Shown one piece after another: positions 42,759 to 50,070 of a stretch of DNA of 64,000 bases. This stretch comes from Niabella insulamsoli (GTDB taxonomy: Bacteria; Bacteroidota; Bacteroidia; Chitinophagales; Chitinophagaceae). Positions within the stretch are counted from its first letter, which is position 1, and every line of letters starts with the position of its first letter. The notes beneath the pieces were generated by a model. The model searched no databases. It had not been told where the DNA came from and saw nothing but the letters and a program-made list of their open reading frames with translations. Location: contig NZ_CP190246.1 of assembly GCF_039652435.2 (NCBI RefSeq), positions 434,001 to 498,000 of the forward strand, in the 5' to 3' direction. Made by a program: the position numbers and the translations under genes.

Positions 42759-42944
42759 TTAAATAAACCGCTGTCCAAGGTTCAATTGATCGCTCCAGGC
42801 GGTTGCCAACGATGCGGCAGCAGGGTTATGTAACTGCGTAAAAGGCCGCTTCGGAGGTTTCGGGCGCTGTGGCCTTCGGGGCGGCGCGCAGGAAACAAGA
42901 GAAATAACAATACAGACAATTAAGGAGGTTATAAGGGCTTTCAT
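42759..42944 (-). CDS. Small proline-rich lipoprotein
   Basis: A 61-residue protein. The signal MKALITSLIVCIVISLVSC has a lipobox with the acylated Cys at residue 19. The mature part begins APPRRPQRPKPPKRPF, strongly Pro/Arg/Lys-rich, then an ordinary tail (ATAWSDQLNLGQRFI). No family is recognised; small lipoproteins of this type are common and poorly annotated. It is separated from the upstream beta-barrel gene (same strand) by a terminator-like hairpin, so it probably has its own promoter. Confidence 0.6.
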   Translation of the reverse strand: MKALITSLIVCIVISLVSCAPPRRPQRPKPPKRPFTQLHNPAAASLATAWSDQLNLGQRFI

Positions 42945-42992
42945 AATCCGGGCTTTGGCTTTTTATTGCAACAAGCAAGCCAGACTGAACGC

Positions 42993-43020
42993 AAAAAGCC
43001 ACCGGAGTCCGATGGCCTTT
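42993..43020 (-). terminator. Terminator after the outer-membrane protein gene ending at 43042
   Basis: AAAGCCACCGG and CCGATGGCCTTT pair with one mismatch; on the minus strand a T-run follows. Confidence 0.55.
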
Positions 43021-43041
43021 AACAATTATTGAATTTTTTTC

Positions 43042-43551
43042 TTAAAACGTGTAGCGGGCTGAAACGCCGACATTGGGGTAGAAGTTATTGTAGCGTTTAT
43101 AATCAAACGGTTCTACGATATTCAAGGTAGGACGCACATCTGCAGAAACAGCCAACGGAATTTTGCTGAATTTATAATCAGCGCCCCCGGTTGGATACAA
43201 GCCAACACCAACGCCGGTATAATCATCGTGCTTCGAAAAAGTATTGGAAAGCACGATACCGCCGCCGATAAACCATTTCAGGCCGGCTACGGGCTTAATA
43301 TCGAAATGGTGCTGATAAGTACCAGCTGCAGAAACACTGGTCCAATTAGCGCCGCCAACACGGTCGGGGTTGATTCCCAGGTTAAATTCCAACGCAGAGG
43401 CATTATTTAGAAAGGTTTTATAGGCAGCAGAAGCTACATCGTAGTAGCCGTTGCCGAGCCTCAGGCCGATGGATTGTTTGTAGTCGCTTTGAGCAAAAAG
43501 GGAAAATGCAGCACAAATGAATGTGGCTGTCAGGGCAATTTTAATTTTCAT
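43042..43551 (-). CDS. Outer-membrane beta-barrel protein
   Basis: A 169-residue exported protein. The start MKIKIALTATFICAAFSLFA (signal peptide) is chosen over an ATG 33 bp upstream that would precede the promoter box. The mature part has alternating strands, for example YKQSIGLRLGNGYYDVASAA, NFYPNVGVSARYTF at the C-terminus ending in Phe, as in BamA-folded barrels. It resembles the small 'outer membrane beta-barrel' proteins of Bacteroidota; function unknown. A TACCTTTG box is located 21 bp upstream. Confidence 0.7.
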   Translation of the reverse strand: MKIKIALTATFICAAFSLFAQSDYKQSIGLRLGNGYYDVASAAYKTFLNNASALEFNLGINPDRVGGANWTSVSAAGTYQHHFDIKPVAGLKWFIGGGIVLSNTFSKHDDYTGVGVGLYPTGGADYKFSKIPLAVSADVRPTLNIVEPFDYKRYNNFYPNVGVSARYTF

Positions 43552-43571
43552 ATTTGGATATAATTTAACGG

Positions 43572-43579
43572 CAAAGGTA
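43572..43579 (-). promoter_or_regulatory. -7 box of the outer-membrane protein gene
   Basis: TACCTTTG on the minus strand, 20 bp before the chosen ATG, supports that start. Confidence 0.5.
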
Positions 43580-43598
43580 GCCATTTGAAATTATTATA

Positions 43599-43637
43599 AA
43601 AAAAGGTTCTGTGTAAAAATTACACAGAACCTTTTTT
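43599..43637. terminator. Strong bidirectional terminator
   Basis: AAGGTTCTGTGTAA and TTACACAGAACCTT form a perfect stem flanked by A-run and T-run. It lies after the RRM gene, which ends at 43659. Confidence 0.85.
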
Positions 43638-43658
43638 AAAACACTAAATACTAATAAA

Positions 43659-44039
43659 TTAAAAGTCTTTATTGTAATCGCTGCGATCGCGGTATCCGCC
43701 GCCGCCATAGCCGCCGCCGCCGCTTTTTCTGTATCCGCCGCCGCTATTGCCGCCGCCGAAACTTCTTTTTTTGTAACCGCCGCCGCTGTTACCGCCTTCT
43801 TTTGGACGGCTTTCGTTTACAACGATGTTTCTGCCGTCAACTTCAGTGCCGTTTAAAGCGCCGATAGCCGCCTGAGCTTCTTCATCATTTGCCATTTCAA
43901 CAAATCCAAAACCTTTGCTGCGGTTAGTGAATTTGTCTAAAACGATTTTAGCAGAGCTAACTTCGCCGTGTGGGCTGAATAATTCCTGTAAATCCTCGTC
44001 TTTAAGGTTCCAGCTTAAATTACCTACGTAAATGTTCAT
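43659..44039 (-). CDS. RRM-type RNA-binding protein with Gly-rich tail
   Basis: A 126-residue protein. One RNA recognition motif occupies residues 1-80 with RNP2 (IYVGNLSW, residues 3-10) and RNP1 (KGFGFVEM), then an Arg/Gly/Ser/Tyr-rich tail (GGNSGGGYRKSGGGGYGGGG). The start MNIYVGNLSWNLKDEDLQEL is preferred over an upstream one. Such single-RRM proteins are abundant in Bacteroidota, act on transcripts post-transcriptionally and are often strongly expressed or cold-regulated. Its leader is about 100 nt if transcription begins at the box at 44146, long enough to hold regulation. Confidence 0.92.
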   Translation of the reverse strand: MNIYVGNLSWNLKDEDLQELFSPHGEVSSAKIVLDKFTNRSKGFGFVEMANDEEAQAAIGALNGTEVDGRNIVVNESRPKEGGNSGGGYKKRSFGGGNSGGGYRKSGGGGYGGGGYRDRSDYNKDF

Positions 44040-44145
44040 TTTTTTGTTTTTAAATTTTAAACTAAGTGAGAAACAGTAACCAAGATCAATGAACATTTAT
44101 GTAACATGGAACTCTTAATACTGAATATACACCATTAATAATACA

Positions 44146-44153
44146 CAAATATA
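44146..44153 (-). promoter_or_regulatory. -7 box of the RRM gene
   Basis: TATATTTG on the minus strand, about 106 bp upstream of the start, implying a ~100-nt 5' leader. Confidence 0.5.
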
Positions 44154-44202
44154 ACCCGTAATTATTAAACCCTATAATAATTTTATATTATTATACCCAG
44201 CA

Positions 44203-44233
44203 AAAAGCGTCTGCATTATGCTTGCAGACGCTT
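44203..44233 (-). terminator. Terminator of the rpsF-rpsR-rplI operon
   Basis: AAGCGTCTGCA and TGCAGACGCTT form a strong stem; on the minus strand TTTTT follows. Confidence 0.8.
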
Positions 44234-44256
44234 CAAAATGGTTTATTACCGGAAAA

Positions 44257-44703
44257 TTATTCTGAAACTACTTCAAAATCAAGCTCTGTTGAGCGGCCAT
44301 TACCGAAATCGATAGTAGCTTTGTGAGTACCCAACTCTTTCACTTCTTCGTTAATAATAATTCTTTTACGGTCGATTTCATAACCTTTTTGCTCGCGGAT
44401 AGCTCTGCTGATCTGCAAATTGGTTACGCTACCAAAGATTTTTCCGGTAGTGCCGGTTTTCGCTCCAATCTTCAAAGGAGAAGCGCTTAGTTTGCTGATC
44501 ACATCGTTGATCGCCGCCAACATAGCATCTTCTTTCTTCTTAGCTTGTTTCAACCTTTCTTCTAATTGCTTTTTGTTCCCTGCGCTGTTTTCAACAGCTA
44601 ATTTGCGGGGCAGCAAAAAGTTGCGGGCATAACCGTTTTTTACATTGACTACCTCGTTGGCAGCTCCCAGATTATCTACATCCTGGATTAAAATTACTTC
44701 CAT
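44257..44703 (-). CDS. rplI: 50S ribosomal protein L9
   Basis: A 148-residue protein with the L9 N-domain (MEVILIQDVDNLGAANEVVN, VKNGYARNFLLPRKLAVENS) and connecting helix plus C-domain (KIGAKTGTTGKIFGSVTNLQ, ISRAIREQKGYEIDRKRIII). The start MEVILIQD is chosen; an upstream in-frame ATG would add nine unrelated residues. Length is normal. It is the last gene of rpsF-rpsR-rplI, 139 bp after rpsR. Confidence 0.96.
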   Translation of the reverse strand: MEVILIQDVDNLGAANEVVNVKNGYARNFLLPRKLAVENSAGNKKQLEERLKQAKKKEDAMLAAINDVISKLSASPLKIGAKTGTTGKIFGSVTNLQISRAIREQKGYEIDRKRIIINEEVKELGTHKATIDFGNGRSTELDFEVVSE

Positions 44704-44842
44704 TGTATTGTTTTTAGTTCCCTGGCCCAATCCAAGATTGTGACTGTCCGTCGCCTGCGGCGCGTTAGGGATGGTTACTAATAAGATTTATATTTATGGT
44801 GCATACTTGTTAAACTATGAACCATAAACGATAAGCTATGAA

Positions 44843-45106
44843 CTATTTTAAAAGATCCGTTACGTAAGGCAAAAGCGCCATTTGACGGGCTTTTTTAACA
44901 GCGTCAGAAACCCTGCGCTGAAATTTCAAACTGTTACCCGTCAAGCGGCGTGGTAACAATTTACCTTGTTCGTTCAGGAATTTTTTAAGGAACTCGGTAT
45001 CCTTGTAATCTACATAGCGGATGCCATATTTTTTGAAGCGACAAAACTTTTTTACACGCTTGTCGGTTCTTATCGCGGTAAGGTATTTTATTTCATTCTT
45101 TGCCAT
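44843..45106 (-). CDS. rpsR: 30S ribosomal protein S18
   Basis: An 87-residue small-subunit protein that binds S6. Diagnostic sequence is KFCRFKKYGIRYVDYKDTEF, LKKFLNEQGKLLPRRLTGNS and LKFQRRVSDAVKKARQMALL. It starts 4 bp after the rpsF stop. The operon order rpsF-rpsR-rplI is conserved in most bacteria; S6-S18 binding sites in the operon leader are known elsewhere but were not identified here. Confidence 0.96.
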   Translation of the reverse strand: MAKNEIKYLTAIRTDKRVKKFCRFKKYGIRYVDYKDTEFLKKFLNEQGKLLPRRLTGNSLKFQRRVSDAVKKARQMALLPYVTDLLK

Positions 45107-45110
45107 GATA

Positions 45111-45467
45111 TTAAGCCTCCACTGCTTTTTCGGTTCCGGTTTTTACGCCACTAGCTTTTTTTGCATTATACTCAACGGCGTATTTATCGAGTTTAGTGCA
45201 TAATTGACGAAGCACAGATTCGTCGCGAAGAAGCTGTATTTTCAGCTTCTCATTGAAGTCGGATGGCGCAGTGTATTCCATTACCCAGTATAAACCTGTT
45301 GTTTTTTTCTGGATAGGATACGCCAGTGATTTCAATCCCCATGGATTTTCGTGAACGATTGAGCCACCTGCTTCAGTTACCATATCGGCAAATTTTTTCT
45401 GAGCAGCTTTAAACTCATCTTCGCTTAAAACCGGGGTAAAAATCACCATCAATTCATAATTGTTCAT
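45111..45467 (-). CDS. rpsF: 30S ribosomal protein S6
   Basis: A 118-residue platform protein. It matches S6 with MNNYELMVIFTPVLSEDEFK, GSIVHENPWGLKSLAYPIQK and TGLYWVMEYTAPSDFNEKLK. Length is slightly extended at the C-terminus (KKASGVKTGTEKAVEA). It is the first gene of the operon and has a TATCTTTG box 57 bp upstream. Confidence 0.96.
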   Translation of the reverse strand: MNNYELMVIFTPVLSEDEFKAAQKKFADMVTEAGGSIVHENPWGLKSLAYPIQKKTTGLYWVMEYTAPSDFNEKLKIQLLRDESVLRQLCTKLDKYAVEYNAKKASGVKTGTEKAVEA

Positions 45468-45523
45468 TACCCTGTGAAATTTGGTTAAAAAATATTTACC
45501 CCTCAGCTTTTGCTAAGGGGCTG

Positions 45524-45531
45524 CAAAGATA
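45524..45531 (-). promoter_or_regulatory. -7 box of the rpsF operon
   Basis: TATCTTTG on the minus strand, an exact consensus match, implying a ~50-nt leader that includes the CCCCTTAGC/GCTGAGGGG inverted repeat near 45499-45521. Confidence 0.6.
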
Positions 45532-45701
45532 GGCTTTTTAAATTAAAATTATCCGCCAGTGGAGTAGAGGCAGCAGCACCTGCCGTAAAAACGGCAGCGC
45601 AGGGCGGCGTGATGGTTTGCTGGCCGTTAACGAACCTGAATAAGGTATTAATAATAAATAGATTAAACTTGCCCCGCTTGGTCGAAGTTTCTGAGGAACA
45701 G

Positions 45702-46178
45702 CTATTTATTATCCCCTAAACTATATTCATTGTTTTCCTCGTCTTCCTCGCCGATGGCTTCGTTTTCGTCGTCTGCTTCTTCTCCGGGCACATCCAGATC
45801 CTTTCCATCGAGGGTATCTTTTTCGTTCAGGCTTTCTCCTTCAAAATCTTCGTTATCGAGTTGGGCGTTTTCCAAATCCTCATCATCTGGTGTATTCATC
45901 GTCTCAGACTGTTCCAGCAATTCCCGCTCCTGGTCAGAAACATTTGACTGGTTGTCCGGGTTGCTATCATCATCCCTATTTTCATCGTCCAAAATGCCAA
46001 CTCCTTCTTCGTCGTCAGACGCTACGGTCAGGTTTCCGTTCTCACTGGCTTCTGGCGGTTTCACGTTTTCCTGGCCAGGAATATCGCTAACTTCCGGAAG
46101 GTCGAGGGTTGCTTTTTCGGGTTTTAGCTCTTTTTTATCTTTTTCTGAATCGGGTAGGTCGAAATGGGGGTGGCTCAT
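45702..46178 (-). CDS. Highly acidic, probably disordered protein
   Basis: A 158-residue protein from the ATG MSHPHFDLPDSEKDKKELKP; a TTG 24 bp upstream is less likely. The composition is dominated by Asp, Glu and Asn with few hydrophobic residues (for example SDDEEGVGILDDENRDDDSN and QLDNEDFEGESLNEKDTLDG). There is no signal peptide, membrane segment or known domain, so an intrinsically disordered cytoplasmic protein is the plain reading. The reverse strand is also open (Ser/Phe-rich) but that is a consequence of the acidic codons. No family is recognised. Confidence 0.55.
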   Translation of the reverse strand: MSHPHFDLPDSEKDKKELKPEKATLDLPEVSDIPGQENVKPPEASENGNLTVASDDEEGVGILDDENRDDDSNPDNQSNVSDQERELLEQSETMNTPDDEDLENAQLDNEDFEGESLNEKDTLDGKDLDVPGEEADDENEAIGEEDEENNEYSLGDNK

Positions 46179-46274
46179 AGAAATGGATTTTAGTTCATTC
46201 AAAAATGGACAAATACAATGCCATTACACTTTTGACTAAAGCACCGCTTTCTGCAAGCCTTCGAAAAGGAACAT

Positions 46275-46302
46275 GAAAAAACCCGGAGACACGCCGGGTT
46301 TA
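46275..46302 (-). terminator. Terminator of glmM
   Basis: AAACCCGGCG and CCGGGTTTTTT on the minus strand form a short GC stem with T-run; it begins 9 bp after the stop. Confidence 0.8.
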
Positions 46303-46310
46303 AAAACTTT

Positions 46311-47705
46311 TTACTTTATTTCTTCTTTAATATCTGCCATCAGTTTTTGAGCGATGTGATTGGCTTTGCTTTCAAAGTCGCTTTCTGAATAGATGCGGAT
46401 GATTGGTTCGGTGTTCGACGTGCGCAGATGCACCCAGTCTGCATCAAATTCAATTTTTAAACCATCCTCGTCATTAATAGGATTTTTAGCATATTTCTTT
46501 TTTATGTTTTTAAAAATATGCTTCACGTCGACGCTGCTATCCAGTTCTATTTTGTTTTTGCTGATAAAATAATCAGGATAAAGGCTGCGCAACGATTTGG
46601 TGCTTTTGGTTTTTTGTTGAGACAGATGTGTCAGGAATAGTGCAATGCCGATCAGCGCATCGCGTCCATAATGAAAGTCTGGAACGATAATGCCCCCATT
46701 GCCTTCGCCGCCAATTACCGCGTCGTGCTCTTTCATTTTTTTTACAACATTTACTTCGCCTACGGCGGATGGAAAATATCCGCCGCCTCTCTTTAAGGTG
46801 ATTTCTTTTAAGGCTTTTGTGCTGCTCATGTTGCTCACCGTATTTCCCTTTCGCTGCGATAATATGTAATCAGCAACGGCGACCAAAGTATATTCTTCGC
46901 CAAACATGCTGCCGTCTTCGCAAACGAAGCAAAGCCTGTCCACGTCAGGATCGACTGCGATACCCAGGTCTGCTTTTTCTTTTACAACCGTATTACTAAG
47001 TTCCGCGAGATGGTCGGGAAGCGGCTCAGGATTGTGAGCAAAGTTGCCAGTGATTTCTTTGTTTAAAACAGTGATATTTTCCACGCCCAAAGCATTCAGC
47101 AGTGCCGGTACAAAAGTGGCACCGGTTGAGTTGATCGCGTCCACCACAACTTTAAATTGCTTTGCGGCGATAGCTTCTTTGTTAACCAACGGGTACGCTA
47201 TAATCGCATCAATATGCTTTTGCATGTAAGAAGTATTGGTGCTTATTTTTCCCAACTTATCAACCGATACAAAAGAAAAATCTTCAGCTGCTGCGATATT
47301 CAACAATTCCTGGCCGGTTTCGGCAGAAATAAATTCGCCCTTCTCGTTCAATAATTTTAACGCATTCCATTCTTTCGGATTATGGCTGGCGGTAAGGATA
47401 ATGCCACCATCGGCTTTTTCCATCGGCACGGCTATTTCCACAGTCGGCGTTGTACTAAGCCCGAGATCAACCACGTCAATCCCCAGGGATGAGAGTGTCG
47501 ATTGAACCAGTTGGCTCACCATGGCGCCGCTGATGCGCCCGTCGCGCCCAATCACCACTTTTACGGCTTTTGTGCTGCTGGCATTTTTTTTCAGGATTGT
47601 TCCGTAGGCGGCGGTAAATTTCACCACATCCACCGGCGACAGGGTTTCGCCCGTTTTACCGCCGATGGTTCCGCGAATTCCGGATATACTTTTTATTAAA
47701 GGCAT
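46311..47705 (-). CDS. glmM: Phosphoglucosamine mutase-like phosphohexomutase
   Basis: A 464-residue alpha-D-phosphohexomutase. The active-site serine is in GGIILTASHNPKEWNALKLL, the metal loop in GIAVDPDVDRLCFVCEDG, the sugar-binding loop in VIGGEGNGGIIVPDFHYGRD and the phosphate-binding loop in VHLRTSNTEPIIRIYSES. In most bacteria GlmM makes glucosamine-1-phosphate for peptidoglycan and LPS. Other hexomutases share the fold; the GEGNGG loop supports the GlmM-like subgroup used in Bacteroidota. Length is normal. A TACATTTG box lies 22 bp upstream. Confidence 0.88.
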   Translation of the reverse strand: MPLIKSISGIRGTIGGKTGETLSPVDVVKFTAAYGTILKKNASSTKAVKVVIGRDGRISGAMVSQLVQSTLSSLGIDVVDLGLSTTPTVEIAVPMEKADGGIILTASHNPKEWNALKLLNEKGEFISAETGQELLNIAAAEDFSFVSVDKLGKISTNTSYMQKHIDAIIAYPLVNKEAIAAKQFKVVVDAINSTGATFVPALLNALGVENITVLNKEITGNFAHNPEPLPDHLAELSNTVVKEKADLGIAVDPDVDRLCFVCEDGSMFGEEYTLVAVADYILSQRKGNTVSNMSSTKALKEITLKRGGGYFPSAVGEVNVVKKMKEHDAVIGGEGNGGIIVPDFHYGRDALIGIALFLTHLSQQKTKSTKSLRSLYPDYFISKNKIELDSSVDVKHIFKNIKKKYAKNPINDEDGLKIEFDADWVHLRTSNTEPIIRIYSESDFESKANHIAQKLMADIKEEIK

Positions 47706-47726
47706 ATAGTTCTCTTATTTGACCTG

Positions 47727-47734
47727 CAAATGTA
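47727..47734 (-). promoter_or_regulatory. -7 box of glmM
   Basis: TACATTTG on the minus strand, 21 bp before the ATG. Confidence 0.5.
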
Positions 47735-47828
47735 GTTAGAAACCGGGAAAGACCGGGAGTGTAAATCAGCTGAAAACGACTATATTGATTGCGGATTTTC
47801 CTGCCTTCCGACTTCGCCCCTTTCTGAT

Positions 47829-47836
47829 TACCTTTG
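47829..47836 (+). promoter_or_regulatory. -7 box of metG
   Basis: TACCTTTG, an exact consensus match, 25 bp before the ATG. Confidence 0.5.
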
Positions 47837-47861
47837 CAGGCTAAAGTTTTTAAAGAAGTTT

Positions 47862-49955
47862 ATGAGCGAATTTAAAAGAGTATTGGTTACAGCGGCTTTG
47901 CCTTATGCAAACGGCCCTATTCACATCGGGCACCTGGCGGGTTGTTATATCCCGGCTGATATTTATGTGAGGTTTTTACGCGCGCAACGCAAGGATGTGA
48001 AATTTATTGGAGGCAGCGACGAGCACGGCGTGCCTATCACCATTCGCGCTATGAAAGAAGGCGTTTCGCCCCAGCAAATTGTGGATCGTTATCATGGGCA
48101 GATAAAACATAGTTTTGAGCAAATGGGCATTTCTTTCGATGTGTATTCGAGAACATCCAGCCCAGTTCATCACGAAACCGCCGCCGCTTTTTTTAAAAAA
48201 TTATACGACGATGGCCTTTTTGAAGAAAAGGAAACCGAGCAATATTATGATGAAAAAACCCATACTTTTTTAGCTGACCGCTACATTATCGGTGAATGCC
48301 CGCATTGCCACAATCCGAACGCCTACGGCGACCAATGCGAAAAATGCGGGACTTCTCTCTCGCCAGAGCAACTGATCAATCCGCGCAGCGCTTTAAGCGA
48401 CGCTATTCCTGTCAAAAAGAAAACAAAGCACTGGTATTTCCCCTTGCAGCAGTATGAAGCGTTTTTGAAAAAATGGATTTTAGAAGATCATACGAACTGG
48501 AAGAATAATGTTTTCGGTCAGTGTAAAAGCTGGCTCGACAGCGGCCTGCAAAGCCGCGCTATGACGCGCGACAGCAACTGGGGCGTAAAAGTGCCGTTAC
48601 CGGATGCGGAAGGCAAAGTTTTATATGTTTGGTTTGATGCCCCCATCGGATATATTTCTGCTACCAAAGAATTGACGGATAAATGGGCCGACTATTGGTG
48701 CCAGGAAGATACCAAACTGGTGCATTTTATTGGAAAAGATAATATTGTTTTTCACTGTATCATTTTCCCTGCGATGCTTAAAGCGCATGGCGGTTTTGTG
48801 TTGCCAGACAACGTGCCAGCTAACGAATTTTTAAATATAGAAGGGGAAAAAGTGTCGACCAGCCGCAACTGGGCGGTTTGGGTGCACGAGTTTATTAAGG
48901 ATTTTCCGGGTTGCGAAGACGTTTTAAGATATGTGCTTTGCGCCAATGCACCGGAAAACAAAGACAACGACTTTACCTGGAAAGATTTTCAGGATAGAAA
49001 TAACAATGAACTCGGTTCCATTTTTGGCAATTTTGTGAACCGCACTTTTGTGCTGATGCATAAACTTTGCAGAGGTAAAGTGCCTGCGCTTCATGCAGGC
49101 AAACTCGATGCAAAGGACGAAGCGATTATAGCTGATATACAAGCAGCGAAAAATAAAGTGCAAGCTGCACTGGAAAATTATCGGTTTCGCGATGCGCTGT
49201 ACGACGTAATCGATTTAAGCCGCAAGGGCAATAAATATATGCAGGACAAAGAACCCTGGATTATAGCCAAGCAGGTGAGTGCGGATCCGGAAGCGCAAAA
49301 AAGTATTGATAATTGCCTGCATCTTTGTTTGCAGTTAACTGCGAACCTGGCGATCCTTATCAATCCTTTTTTACCATCGACGGCCAAAAAAATGCTGCAC
49401 ATGATGAAAGTGGTAGATAAAATGCTCGATTGGGAAAACGCTGGAAAATTGAATTTGCTTAGCGTGGGTTATTCGCTTCGCGCTCCCGAAATTTTATTCA
49501 GGAAAATTGAAGACGCGGAAATTGAAGCTCAAATACAAAAATTAAAATCCGGGTCGGCAGCCGTAGCGACTACAGATGCTCCAACTCCGGAAATTGTTTC
49601 AAAGGCAGCGGATAACAGTAGTCTTAAGCCGGAAATCACTTTCGACGATTTTGCAAAATTAGATTTGCGGTCAGGTAAGGTGATCGCCGCCTCAAAAGTG
49701 GAAAAGGCAGACAAACTGCTGCAGCTTCAGGTGGATCTCGGGTTTGAAGAGCGGACGATCGTTTCGGGTATCGCCCAACACTTCGACCCCGAAACCATTG
49801 TAGGTAAGCGCGTTGTGGTAGTAGCCAACCTGGCGCCCCGAAAAATGAGAGGCATCCAAAGTAATGGGATGATATTGATGGCTGAAGACGCCGAGGGAAA
49901 GCTGGTGTTTATTCAATCAGAAGAAGCCGTTGCGGCGGGGAGCAAGGTGAGTTGA
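47862..49955 (+). CDS. metG: Methionyl-tRNA synthetase with C-terminal tRNA-binding domain
   Basis: A 697-residue class I synthetase that charges tRNA-Met. The HIGH signature appears in PYANGPIHIGHLAGCYIPAD, a zinc knuckle in GECPHCHNPNAYGDQCEKCG, the KMSKS equivalent as EGEKVSTSRNW, and an anticodon-binding helical bundle around residues 400-560. A linker (~565-590) leads to a Trbp111-type OB-fold (FDDFAKLDLRSGKVIAASKV to the end), which aids tRNA binding and dimerisation. Length is normal for the long form. It stands alone with its own promoter and terminator. Confidence 0.97.
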   Translation: MSEFKRVLVTAALPYANGPIHIGHLAGCYIPADIYVRFLRAQRKDVKFIGGSDEHGVPITIRAMKEGVSPQQIVDRYHGQIKHSFEQMGISFDVYSRTSSPVHHETAAAFFKKLYDDGLFEEKETEQYYDEKTHTFLADRYIIGECPHCHNPNAYGDQCEKCGTSLSPEQLINPRSALSDAIPVKKKTKHWYFPLQQYEAFLKKWILEDHTNWKNNVFGQCKSWLDSGLQSRAMTRDSNWGVKVPLPDAEGKVLYVWFDAPIGYISATKELTDKWADYWCQEDTKLVHFIGKDNIVFHCIIFPAMLKAHGGFVLPDNVPANEFLNIEGEKVSTSRNWAVWVHEFIKDFPGCEDVLRYVLCANAPENKDNDFTWKDFQDRNNNELGSIFGNFVNRTFVLMHKLCRGKVPALHAGKLDAKDEAIIADIQAAKNKVQAALENYRFRDALYDVIDLSRKGNKYMQDKEPWIIAKQVSADPEAQKSIDNCLHLCLQLTANLAILINPFLPSTAKKMLHMMKVVDKMLDWENAGKLNLLSVGYSLRAPEILFRKIEDAEIEAQIQKLKSGSAAVATTDAPTPEIVSKAADNSSLKPEITFDDFAKLDLRSGKVIAASKVEKADKLLQLQVDLGFEERTIVSGIAQHFDPETIVGKRVVVVANLAPRKMRGIQSNGMILMAEDAEGKLVFIQSEEAVAAGSKVS

Positions 49956-49976
49956 TCATATTAAAAGTTTTTATAT

Positions 49977-50003
49977 AAAGGCCGGATATTTATTCGGCCT
50001 TTT
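49977..50003 (+). terminator. Terminator of metG
   Basis: AAAGGCCG and CGGCCTTT form a stem around GATATTTATT with T residues after. Confidence 0.8.
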
Positions 50004-50070
50004 GTGTATTTTTAATCATTAGACTGTCCCTGTAACATCAAATTGACTACAAAAAAATCTGAGTACCGCC

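Noticed and set aside
45510..45719. 69-residue plus-strand open frame upstream of rpsF
   Set aside because: Overlaps the rpsF promoter region and the 3' end of the acidic gene; no protein-like features.
45730..46239. 169-residue Ser/Phe-rich open frame on the plus strand
   Set aside because: Mirror of the acidic leftward gene: Asp/Glu codons read backwards give Ser/Phe. The acidic reading has a better start, but neither is proven, so the acidic one is kept at moderate confidence.
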